From: Phaseolus vulgaris
Taxonomy: Eukaryota; Streptophyta; Magnoliopsida; Fabales; Fabaceae
Assembly: GCF_000499845.2 (NCBI RefSeq)
Contig: NC_023755.2
Coordinates: forward strand, 34,147,253 to 34,211,252
Reading direction: 5' to 3'
DNA length: 64,000 nt
A program made the position numbers and the translations under genes. Below are positions 19,437-30,900 of the stretch, in pieces; position 1 is the stretch's first letter; every line of letters starts with the position of its first letter. The notes beneath the pieces were generated by a model. The model was given only the letters and a program-made list of their open reading frames with translations, had not been told where the DNA came from and did not search any database.

Positions 19437-20946
19437 CCCCCTGTTTGCTTCCATGGATGTACTGTTCAAGAGGAAGGATGTGAGTGGATATCCATGGTTT
19501 GGATCAAAGGATGTGCAGGGAAGTCAAGGAGAGGATATACTTGTGAACAGTAAATATCCTCTCCCCTCAAAATGAAGAGATGTAGAGGGAAAGCCATGTC
19601 AGCATCCCTTATTTCCAAATTTACCCTCATTTGAATGTATTAGTATTTTAAAAAATTTATTGTACAATGTTTAAAATATATATATATATATATAATGAAG
19701 AAACAAATCATAATAAATTTTAAGGAAGTTTTAAGTTTGTTTATTATTTTATATAATATTATAAATCAGTGTAAAAAAAATATAGTTAAATAAAATCTTC
19801 CATTTATATATTAGTTATTAGAGTAGATCAGGTGATACCTATTTTTCAAGTTCTAATCAGATAATTTATTAAATGTGGTTGAATTTGTTTTTTTTTAAAA
19901 GAAAAGAATATACTATATCTAATTAAAATTGAAAATATTACTTGGATTGGATCATGGTCATCACCAAAAGGTTATACTAAATATTTTTCATTTTATTTTA
20001 TACTAAATATTTAATTTATTTAATACAAAAAAATCCCTAAAAATAATCCATCACTTAAAATAATTTTATTCTAACTTAAATTATTCATTAGAAACTGAAA
20101 ATATAATTAATATATTAAAATATGTATTTATGTATTATGTTATATTTTTGTTACTGTTGTATTTTTTAGATTGCTTTATTGTGAGGTTTTTTAATATTAA
20201 AAAATAGTATTTTTTTATTTATATAAGATGTGATTTATTTTTTAATTTTATAGTATATGTTTAATATTTAAAGAAATTATTTGAAATTTTGTTTTTATTT
20301 TTATTTTTGTTATGTTTATATTAAAATATTTCTATATATAGTTATTATGTTTATGAGTTATAATTTATTTTATTATAATTTTTTATGAAATTTTTTTCTA
20401 TTGTTAATTACGTTATATTTTTGTTGTTGTAGTATTTTTTATTTTTCATTTCTAGAGGGTTTTTAATATTAAAAAATAATATCTTTTTATTTATATAAGA
20501 TTTGATTTATTTTTCAATTTTATTACTTGAAGTTGTGTTTTTATTTAATTTGTTGAATACATATTCTTTTTTCTAATTATAGTTTTTATATTATACATAT
20601 TTACATTTAACATATATTTTTTTAATTATAATTTTCATATATTTTTTTTAATTATAATTTTTAAATCTACGAAATGTGTGAAAGTTTTTCACTTTTAAAC
20701 AAAAACAACTCATTTTATTATTAATTTTTTAATAGGCAAGGGTTAATCTGTAAAGTAACATTTCACACCTTTAAAAAAAATTAAAATTCCCTCATAACCA
20801 TCACATCACTCACAAACTCCCATAAACTTTCCTCACACATCCATCCTAACATACCCCAATCCAAACACCCTCACTTTCTTCACACTTTACTCACACATCC
20901 ACTCCCTCAAATCCTCACACATTTCCTCCCTAATCCAAACAAAGCC
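19437..20946. mobile_element. Harbinger-like non-autonomous element, TSD TAA
   Basis: The left end is CCCCCTGTTTGCTTCC; the right end, reversed, is GGCTTTGTTTGGATTAGGG. The flanking 3-bp duplication TAA is at 19434-19436 and 20947-20949, as for PIF/Harbinger target sites. Inside the right end a 160-bp stretch of CACA/CCTC-rich sequence matches the right end of the element at 57.2-57.8 kb. There is no transposase. It sits in the hAT pseudogene. A 3-bp duplication alone is weak evidence; the shared terminus with the second copy supports it. Confidence 0.65.
20138..20525 (+). repeat. Direct duplication inside the Harbinger-like element
   Basis: About 110 bp at 20138-20250 (with TTTTAATATTAAAAAATAGT and TTATATAAGATGTGATTTAT) recurs at about 20408-20520 with point differences, about 270 bp apart. 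Confidence 0.65.
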
Positions 20947-21110
20947 TAAATATTGAAAAGAGGTTCCTTTATTTGAATAATTGGATTACTAGTATCATGC
21001 TTCATAATAATAGGTGGAGATGTTGAATTTGTGTTATTTTCATCTTTACATTTGGCTTCCCTTTTATTGCGTTTAAAAAATAATCTAGTATTTTATTCTT
21101 CATCAATATA

Positions 21111-23817
21111 CCTATTTTCAAAAAAATGAAATAAAGTTAAAGACTAAAAAATAAACTATAAAAATTAAATTAAATATTGAGATATGTAATTACTAAGAAG
21201 GAAATCTATGATAAATAAGTTACAATTAAAATCTAGTTATAAAATAAACACATAATAGTTAACATTTCCTTTCATATTTCTAAAAATAACTCCCATACAC
21301 AAAGCTCGTGAGATAAAAAATAATATATACTATGAAATTAATATTTCACTATCAAGTGGGACAAGAAATAATTAGCTCTTTTTTCTTCAAAAAATTAACG
21401 AAACATTTGAGAAATGGGTAAAATAACGAGTTTACGTTTTAATTCTTTTTTTTTCTTCATAAACACAATAAACATAATAGAATGGGTGAGAGTGAGAATT
21501 AAGGAAAAAGCATAAACAATGAGTAACTGAAGACGTAAAGGGAGAGAAAATAAAAGCAAAACTTAAACCTATCCAAATTTAATGAAAACTTATGGATTGA
21601 ACAATCCAAAATACTTTCAAGGAGGTGTTTTTCCTTAATAGCACAACCTGAAACTTCTCCCATTGTAACTATGCAATGTACTTTCCATAAGGGTACATTT
21701 GCCTTCCAAAAAGTGTTCATAATATCTAAAAATTAGTATTCTAGAGTGCTCAATCTAAAAAAATTCTAGATACCAATATCTAAAGAGAGAGAGAAAAAAA
21801 AATACGAGAATGAGTGTAGGGAAACTTCATTATTACTAAATATGATTTTTAAATACATCTCAACACTCATTAAACAACTAACTTGAACACTTTTCAATAC
21901 CTTGGATTCTAACAACACTTTATGCGAGTCATTAGAAGCTAAAACCATCACCTACCTCAAAGTGCCAACAATTGAGTCTTTATTACTAAAAAAAGGAAAA
22001 AAAAATAGAAATGGATAAAGTTGTCACTTTCAAAATTTGGGGGGTTCTAAAAAGAAAAAGTCTTTCCTATGATACTAGATTTGGTTCTTAAAAAAATAAT
22101 ACTCATTTCAATCCATATATATATATATATGATTTTTTTTATCATTGCCATCTTATGATTGTTGTTTCCTACAACTCCATGAACAATGAGAATGTAAAAA
22201 ATATACTTCTATATAATTGTTAAGAAGAATTAAGATAGAGTGATCCAAAAAATTTTTGAATTACATAATTCAGAAGTTAAAAAATTGAGTGTTGGGCTTC
22301 TAATTGTACACTTTTAGAGTTTTTTTTTTAAATGTTGTTCAACAATCCATAATGTATTTTCAAATCCAAAATGTGATACAAGTTTGAACTAAGTTGGACG
22401 GATAACAATTTCTTTTCTGGCTTCGTCTTCACACGTGGGAAAAAAAGAACAACAAACAATTTCTTACTTATCACACAACACTCAAAAATTTCTTCTCTTT
22501 CAACCTCATATACAATTTTCATTTCTTTACTCATCCTAAGAAATTAATCAGTCTTTTACACTGGCGAATAGGTGTTTCAAGATATTTGGAGGTTTGAAAG
22601 AAGTTAAAACATTAATGTGATGACAATTAACTTGTGACAGATTCTCTGTTTTTTCTCTCTTTCTTTACATATTTCCAACTCCTTTACGACGAATTAATCT
22701 AAATAGAAATAAAATGAACTATATTTAATTGGTGTAGAATATTTTTGCTAATAGTTTTTTTTTGTAAATCTAATCTAAAATGAATTATTGTTTGGTCTTG
22801 AAAAAATTTGGGTAAATATATGTATTGTGGATCCATATTTAATTTAGGAATCCAAAAAGATATATAAAGACATATAGATTGGAAAATCGAGAGGTATGTT
22901 ACAAATTTTAGAAAATAGATTTTACTGTGTAATTTAGAAGTTAATCCATTATAACTACACATTATACAATATGAAATGTAATCATTTGCTTTTTAAGTTG
23001 TACAATCACCAGTTATAGTTAATTAAGTAGCTTTTTTTATCCCGATTGTTTAATATGAAAGATTTTTAGATTTCTTAATTTTAAATTTTTTTGGTGCATA
23101 ATATGAAAAAACTTTAAAAACCAAAATTGTTATAAAATAAAAAGGGTAAAGTTGTCATTTTAAAATAAATGGGGTGCTTGAAGCAACAACCTCACCTGAA
23201 GCTTATAAACATGGATCATGGAATGAACCAATGGAGTAACCCAAGTGGGTTATATTTCTTTTTGCACCTTATAGTTTCCATGTGCATTCCATAGAGGTGA
23301 TTAAAAAATCAAATTGTTCCCTTATTATCACCACCCCTTCTTGTTGCCGTATCGCCACCCCTTCTTGTTGCTGTGCTCTTGTTATTATGTCATCTAGTTT
23401 ATGTGTTGTGTTATTGAATTTGAATATTGGATTGTACAATTTGAAAGACTAATGATTAGACAATTCAGAAACTTTTAAATAAATTTCAGATAATCTAGAA
23501 AAAAATTTCACGCAAAAAAATAATTTGTATATTGCATAATTTAAAAATTTGTTTTTCATGTAAAAAACAACTTATGAATTGTACAACTTATATCTAAAAA
23601 AAGTTTCTAGATATCATGATCTAAAAGCATTTTTCATGAAAAAAAAAATTGGATTGTGTAATGTAAAAGTAATTTATTCATAAACCAAAATAATAAAGTG
23701 AGAATTTTGATATTTATAAAAGTGCAGAAGAAAAGAAAATTAAGGGTGCAAAAAGAAATTCCCATATTTTATTATCTGCATATGGATCTGTGAAATTTGT
23801 GTTAAGTCAACAACAGT
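21111..23817. other. AT-rich intergenic DNA with unrecognised short frames
   Basis: Minus-strand open frames at 21499-21720, 21766-21951 and 22328-22534 have ordinary amino-acid composition. They match no family I know and have no convincing splice links. The motif AAAGTTGTCA(C/T)TTT near 22018 and 23150 recurs and may belong to an old repeat. A TA microsatellite lies near 22117-22132. I do not call a gene here. Confidence 0.45.
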
Positions 23818-23826
23818 TTCCTCTGA

Positions 23827-24220
23827 GGCTGCTTCTTCCTGCACCTCCATACCTTCTTGTGCCACCCCATAAGTTTTTCATATTCCAAAAATACCCTTCT
23901 CAATATTCCGGATTACATAATTTGGAAGTCTCCAGAATTAGTTTCCAGATTATGTAATCTGGAAGTCTTTTTGTGATTAGCTTCCGGATTACATAATCTA
24001 GAAGTCTTTTCTATACATAAGATTAGTTTCCGAATTGTGTAATCCGGAAGCTAAATGAAATTGACTTCCAGATTATGTAATCCAGAATATATCCAGATTA
24101 CATAATCCATAGGTTTATTATTTGAAATCTAAGGGGGTGAAGAAAAAAGGATAGAATGATATTTTCACATTTAGTATGGGGGTGGCACAAGAAGGTATGG
24201 AGGTGTAGGAAGAAAGAGTC
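23827..24220. mobile_element. MULE-type MITE, 394 bp, TSD TTCCTCTGA, upstream of ATXR3
   Basis: The 9-bp direct duplication TTCCTCTGA is at 23818-23826 and 24221-24229. Inside it are inverted ends of about 45 bp: left GGCTGCTTCTTCCTGCACC, right (reversed) GACTCTTTCTTCCTACACC, both continuing into CTCCATACCTTCTTGTGCC. The core repeats TTCCGGATTACATAATCTGG and its complement several times. A 9-bp duplication is the hallmark of Mutator-like elements. It lies about 750 bp upstream of the ATXR3 start codon. Confidence 0.9.
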
Positions 24221-24649
24221 TTCCTCTGATCTTAAGAAAAAAAATCACGCGGGCCTGGCCCTTTTCCCCACCCAAATATATATCCAGTTTCGTATGAAGA
24301 GGGGCAACTTGGTACTTTAACACAGTCACCAACAATAAATATACACAAAGAGAAAAATAAATATACACAAAGAAAAGAAAAAAAAAAGAGAGAAGAAATA
24401 TACACGAAGGTTTGGTTCGTCTTTAACCCAGACCAACATCAAAGAAGAACAACCCAAAAGAAGGGAAGGAAGAGAACATATAATAGCAGAGAGGAAGCGC
24501 GAAGACGGAAGACACTGTTACTAATTACCCTATCTTTCTCTGGCCACAAACCATACTTTTCGATCTTCTTTGTTCTAACGCTTCAAATTCAAACTACAGC
24601 TACGCTCGTCTCTCCGATCTATCATATTCTCTCTATCTTTCTTTTCTCG

Positions 24650-24963
24650 GTAATCTTCTTGTCTTCTTTCCTACCTCTTCTTTTTTCTGTTTTTAATTTT
24701 CCTTTATATATTTTCGCGGAGTGGTTTCGCGCGGTTCGAATCTTAAAGCGTATTTTTTTTCCACGGGAGGTTTCTCGTTCGCTTGCGCGCGCCGATGCGC
24801 GAATTATACGCATTTGCTTCGGCTTTGACCCGTTTCGTGCTTGTGTGTGGAATTTAGGGTTTTCAATTGGAGCGAGGATTGAATTGAGGCGAAGCATTTG
24901 CAGCATGAGCATCGACAGCCCCGGGCGAGGGGACTGCTAGGGTTTCGAGGTTCTTACGTGCAG
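24650..24963 (+). other. Likely 5'-UTR intron of ATXR3
   Basis: A donor-like TTCTCG/GTAATC at 24650 and an acceptor-like ACGTGCAG ending at 24963 bracket a T-rich stretch. The coding exon would then carry only ten leader bases before the ATG at 24974. UTR introns are common in large plant chromatin genes. Transcript data would be needed for the cap site. Confidence 0.5.
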
Positions 24964-24973
24964 GTGAGATTTC

Positions 24974-27900
24974 ATGGGCGATGGAGGCGTCCCGTGCATG
25001 CCTTTGCAGTATATTATGGAGAGGTTGCCGAGTTCCGAGAAGACTGTTGTGTGCGGAGGCAAGAGTGGGAATGGCTTCAATTCCAAGTTGTTCAAGTTTG
25101 CTGGCAATGAGAGGAGGAAGATGAAGGCGAGAAAGAGTGAATTGGGTTTGGACAGAGTGAGCAAGAGGAGCAGCAATGACGTTGAGAATGGTGGCGAAGT
25201 GGAGAAGCAGCAAGAAAAGGTGCAGAAGGAGGAAGTTGAGGAGGGTGAATTGGGCACTTTGAAGTGGCCTAGGACTGACCTGGAAAATGGGGAGTTCGTG
25301 CCAGAGATGCCGCCGCCACCCCCACCGAGGAGGGGCGAGATTGAGAACGGGGAGATTGTGAGTGAGAAGTGGAAAGGACGGGAGCTGGAGAAGGGGGAGA
25401 TTGCTTCTGGAAAATGGAGAAAAGAGGATGTTGAAAGAGGGGAGATAGTTCCTGAGAAGGGTGGTAGGAAAGGGGAAGTTGAGAGAGGTGAATATGGGTC
25501 GTGGAGAGGAGTAAATGATGAAATTGAGAAGGGAGAATTCATTCCGGATAGATGGTACAAGGCAGATTATGATAGCAGTAGAATCCGCAGGTACCATTCA
25601 GGTAGGGACAAAGGGTGGAAAGTTGAACGTGAACGTGAACGTGAAAGTACACCTTCTGGGAGATATACAGGGGATGATTTTTTTAGGAAGAAGGAATTGA
25701 ATATTCGTGGGAGTCAGCATGCTAAAAGTTCTCCCAGGTGGGAGGGTGGACAACAGCGGAATGTAAGGATCAGTTCAAAGATTGTGGATGACGAGAAGAA
25801 CGTTCACAGCAATGGTAAGGACCATGCACGAGATTACACTTCGGGAAGTCGCTTGAAGAGGCTTGGCAATGATACTGACAGCTATGAGCGGAAGCATTCT
25901 GCAGATTATGCCGGTTTAAAAAGCCGAAGACTTTCTGATGATACCGGTCGCCAAGTTTATCCAGAAAACTATTCTCGTCGTTCTGTGGAACGGTCTTACC
26001 GAACTAATAATGCTACAAAATTATCGGCAGATAAATATTCAAGTAGAAATCATGAATCTTCTTTGTCTACTAGACAGGTTTATGATAGGCATGGGCGCAG
26101 CCCTGGTCATTCTGAGCGATCCCCACGAGACCGAGGCAGGTATTATGATCATAGAGATAGAACTCCGGTACGCCGGTCTCCTTGTGGTCGTGACAGATCT
26201 CCCTATAACAGGGAGAAATCTCCACCACATGGTCGGGAGAGGTCACCATATCTGTATAACCGGGAGAAATCCCCTCATGGTCGGGAGAGGTCGCCATACA
26301 CAAGGAACTCGGACAGAAATCGTCAGCATGATCATAAATTGAGAAGTCCAACACGAGCTGAGCAGTCACCGCCAGATCGAAGTCGACGACATGATCCTAG
26401 GGATAGTACCCCAATTTTGTCAGAAGCATCTCCCCTAGATCAGGCTAGGAAAGACAGTCGTCGTGATTCAAGTTGTAAACCCTTGCCTAGTGAAAAACAT
26501 GATTCCCAAAATTGTTCTAAGGATATTGAGGATAAGCAGACTCAGAGGGATTCAAACTGTTCAAGTACCGAGTCTCAGAATGAAAAAAGTGTGCAATATG
26601 CCATTAAGTCTGTTGAGAAAGATACCTGCAGTCAACCTTTAAAGGAACACCAGAGTTGCAGCCCAATTGTTACCCACAAAGAATCTCCTCACTCCGAGCT
26701 ACCTCCTGAGGAGATGCCTTCTATGGAGGAAGATATGGACATTTGTGATACCCCTCCACATGTCCCTGTGGTGACAGATTTGTCATCAGGGAAATGGTAT
26801 TACCTGGACTATGGTGGTGTAGAGAATGGGCCTGCTAAATTGTGCGACATCAAGGTCCTTGTGGATGAAGGTGTACTAATGTCAGATCACTTTATCAAGC
26901 ACCTAGATAGTGATAGGTGGCTAACAGTTGAAAATGCCGCGTCACCTTTGGCACCTCTGAACTTTCCTTCAATTGTGTCTGATACCATAACTCAACTGGT
27001 AAATCCTCCAGAAGCTCCTGGTAATATCTTGTCAGATACACCTGATATTCTTCAATCTGCTCCTGAGTGTCATCAGGAAATGCTAACCTCCTCGCCTCCA
27101 TTAGTGTGCCCTAGTGACAGTTTGCGTTCATCTGAACTTTTGGAGGACTTCCACATTGATGAAAGAGTTAAAAATCTGTTAGAGGGTTATGATGTCACTC
27201 CTGAGATGGAACTTGAGGCAATAAAAGGTATTTTATTCTGTCAATAAATTTTTTGAGAGTTTCTTTAATAAAAAAAAGTGAGAAAATAAATCTCAAAATT
27301 TGTTGTTAATTTCACCCCCAATCCTCGTCCTTTTTAATATTTCATCATCTTTTTCACCTTTGTTATTATTATCATTTATGCTTGCAGAAGTGTTGCTAAT
27401 GAATTTTGAAAATGCAAAAGGGGAGGGATCGAGAGACTATGAAGGTACGTAATTGCTTTGTGGTTCTTGTCTGTTTTCATCTTTTTAACTTCTCTATTAA
27501 TTCATGATTTTTTGTGTGATATTTCTTACAAAGACGAGATATTCTGAGAAGTTTGACTTTTTTGGAAGCATTATATATTGTGCTATATTCAAGTTATTGG
27601 TCATTTATTGCAAATTTTCTAATTGTTCTGGTTTTCTGGTATTTGGCAATATTGAGGTTTTTGTTGTTGGAGTTCTCCATTACTGGTGTTTTGTCATATT
27701 TTTGCGGAAAGCAGCTTCTTGTTTTCGGTTATGATTGAGCATTGACAAGTGGACCCACTTCTTGATATTGGTAATACATGACTGAGAGCTGATAAATATG
27801 TGAAACTTGTATGTGCTTAGCATTGGCAGGCCAGCATTGTAATTTGGAAATAATACTGTTCAGTGTTTAAATCCCATAGGGGCGAGTAGTGGTCTGCACC

Positions 27901-30900
27901 AAAAACTTTAGCCAGATAACAGTTATTTTGAAATTTTTATATATTTAATGTAATGTATATTATATGCAAATATATGTACAAAAATGGTAAAACTTACTCT
28001 AAATTAATGACATTCATAATTAATAATAATATTTCTTAACAAAACATACAAGTAAATGCCAACAAAAGTCAAATACAAGTTCCGATTTTGAAATCATTAG
28101 TCATCATCTTTTAAATGTCTTTTTTTTATCATTTTCACTAGGAGCCTAGGCGGGTTGCACAAACACAATCTCGCCAAACCCAATTACATTTTATGGGTTG
28201 GAATTTTTGTGTAACAAATTCGTGAGTTTCAAACCTGATGATCATGCGACTAACACGCAAGCTCGCCCAACCCAATTACAGTTTTGTGGAATGGGTTAGA
28301 ATTATCCAATTTAAAGTGGAATGGGTAACGGGTTCGTGACTTTCAAACTCGATGGTCATGATCCAACCCAACTACATAATAAGTATATGATAAAATACTA
28401 TTTGTGTTATAATTTTACTATAAAAAAGAAATTTATGTATTATTATGTGTATTGTTTATGTATGTGATATAAGTATTGTTGTTACCTTGTAAAAATTAAT
28501 AGGCATTGAAAATATTTATTACCTAACAAACATTAAGAAGCAATGAAATATATATTTTTGTGAAGAGGTGATAATTTTTTTAATAACCCAACAATCCAAT
28601 TTAACCCAATTAAATTTAATTGGATTGTGTTGAAAAATTGGATTGAATTTGACTAAACCTGTGTCATTTACAACCATAATTTTTACTTCTATTATACTGT
28701 ATATTTTGTTTGAAAATCGGACTCCCAAGAATAACTCCCCAGAAAAATCTTAATTTCTCTGTTGAGTTGAGAGAGCTTTTCTGGAACCAACTAAGTGCTG
28801 CTGCGGCCGCCATTCAGTCTGCCATTTGGTCTGTATGGTTGCTACACTAAACCACTCTACCAGCAAACCTTGTTGGTAGATGGGGGACTTTTCTGCACCC
28901 CTTTGCCGTTGTAGTGCACTATTTAAAACCTTGCTTTTGTTTCAAGCAAATACACCTTATTTGTGTCTAAAATCTGAAGAAGTTTTTTAGTGTTCTACAG
29001 AACACTTTAGTGATTATTTATAAAATGACGTAATTTGCATTTCATTTTAGGCTTGGCTCTGTTGCTCTTTTGTAACTTCTCACTGAAAAGAGTTTGTGGT
29101 AATCTTCAGTTGTTTATGATGGCTAAGTATGCTATCTTATGTTAGCAATTGATTTGGTTGGTTCGTAAAACAAAATTTTGCGGTAATCCCATTCAGTTGT
29201 TTATATACTTTTTATTGAAAACAGAAGTTGTAAACCATCTCAGATTGTTATTTTACATCGTGTATGGAACTTAAAATTATAATTTGTCCATTTTGTTATG
29301 CCTACGCACCCTAAATTTGTTTGTGGATTATGCTTATTTTTCATCTAGAAAAATAAAGGGATATTCACTTATGTCATGACAAAGTATCTCTGACTTTTTC
29401 AGGTTTTCCTTGGAGTGTTTCCTGCCTTGGGGAAGATTGTGATTCTAGTACTGATTTAGCATCTAGAGATTCTGAGTCACAGTTAAGTATGTCATCTGAT
29501 AAGGATAATGGACTTGGCTTTGGTATTTCTAGTGACTGGTTTTCCACCCGTTGGTCATGTAAAGGTGGTGACTGGAAGAGGAATGATGAGGCCCTGGATA
29601 GATATTCTAGAAAGAAACTTGTCCTAAATAATGGTTTTTCATTGTGTCAAATGCCAAAGTCAGGATGTGAAGATCCTCGTTGGCCTCAAAAAGATGACTT
29701 GTATTTTCCTTCTCAAAGCAAGAGGCTTGATCTTCCTCTGTGGGCTTTCAGTGCTGATGAGCGGGATGAATGCAGTGTTGCAGGCAGATCCGTTCAAAGT
29801 AAGCCTGTTTCTGTGAGAGGAGTGAAAGGGAATGTTCTTTCAGTGGTCAGGATAAATGCATGTGTAGTAAAGGACCAGGGGTCATTGGTCTCTGAGTCAC
29901 GGCACAAGACACGGGGCAAGGAAAGACATCATTCTAGGTCAAGTCGGCCCTTCTCTGCAACCAGTGATAGCAAGAGATCATCAACTGACCATGATTCTCA
30001 GTTAAAAGCTTTTAGTGATCAAGGTTCTTACAAGATCATGGAATTCCTTAATACTCCTAAAGATCATCTTTGTACTATCCATGAGTTGCAATTACATTTG
30101 GGTGACTGGTATTATTTTGATGGTTCTGGGCGTGAAAGGGGGCCCTCATCATTTTCAGAGCTACAGTATTTAGTAGATCAAGGTATCATAAAAAGGCATA
30201 GCAGTGTGTTCAGGAAAAGTGATAAACTCTGGGTTCCTATTACCTCTGCAACAGAAACATCTGATGGTAGTCTCACGATCCAACAAGAAAGCAGTTCAAT
30301 ATCTGGTGCATGCTTTGGTTTTCCGTCAAAGCAAACTCAAGCATGCGGTGAACCTTACACAAATTCAAGTTTGTTTAACAGCTTACATCCTCAGTTTGTT
30401 GGTTATACTCGTGGGAAGCTACACGAGCTGGTAATGAAATCATATAAAAGCCGAGAGTTTGCTGCTGCCATAAATGAGGTTTTAGATCCCTGGATCAATG
30501 CAAGACAACCAAAGAAAGAAATTGAAAAACAACTATATTGGAAATCAGGTAACGATTAGTCCTTTGATATCTAATTTGTCCGCTGACCTTCTTTGGTTGT
30601 AATTTTTCAACCTGTTTTTTTGTTCAAACCTCAAATTTTCTCTTAAAAATAGCTAGTGATTGGGCAACTAATTTATTTTTTTAGACTAATGTATTAGCGT
30701 GACTAGTATAAGCTGTGAGCCCATTTGCTAGCAAATTTACCCTTCTGAGCAATGCTTTTGACCTTGTCACATGCTACTTCCTGTGTGGTAGTGTGTGTTG
30801 GTCTATTAGAGAATATAACAGAAAATAAATTTGATTCAAATGGTTTCATGATTAACTTTTAATTTATTTCCTTATTTTGTGTATGTATGTTGGTACTTGT

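Larger units (their letters stand above)
17395..21110 (-). pseudogene. hAT transposase (TTF-type zinc-finger) pseudogene, split by two insertions
   Basis: Minus-strand fragments follow the order of plant hAT transposases annotated as TTF-type or MYM-type zinc-finger proteins. N-terminal low-complexity region at about 20950-21105. Zinc-finger region at about 19220-19420, continuing at 18698-18772 (KAYCLSCYLF). Middle blocks near 18300-18480 (LMLENAPCNANY) and 17880-17960 (SQDILNVMQLVCSTKIL). C-terminal dimerisation region in the open frame 17395-17628 (YFSEQEKISLKCQLQHFIGD). Many stops and frameshifts separate the blocks. A Harbinger-like element (19437-20946) and a solo LTR (18778-19216) interrupt it; the frame resumes across both. 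Inactive. Confidence 0.8.

Noticed and set aside
24863..25597. Antisense frames of 244 and 207 codons over the start of ATXR3
   Set aside because: They mirror the purine-rich coding strand of exon 1, which lacks antisense stops by composition; the sense strand has clear family similarity.
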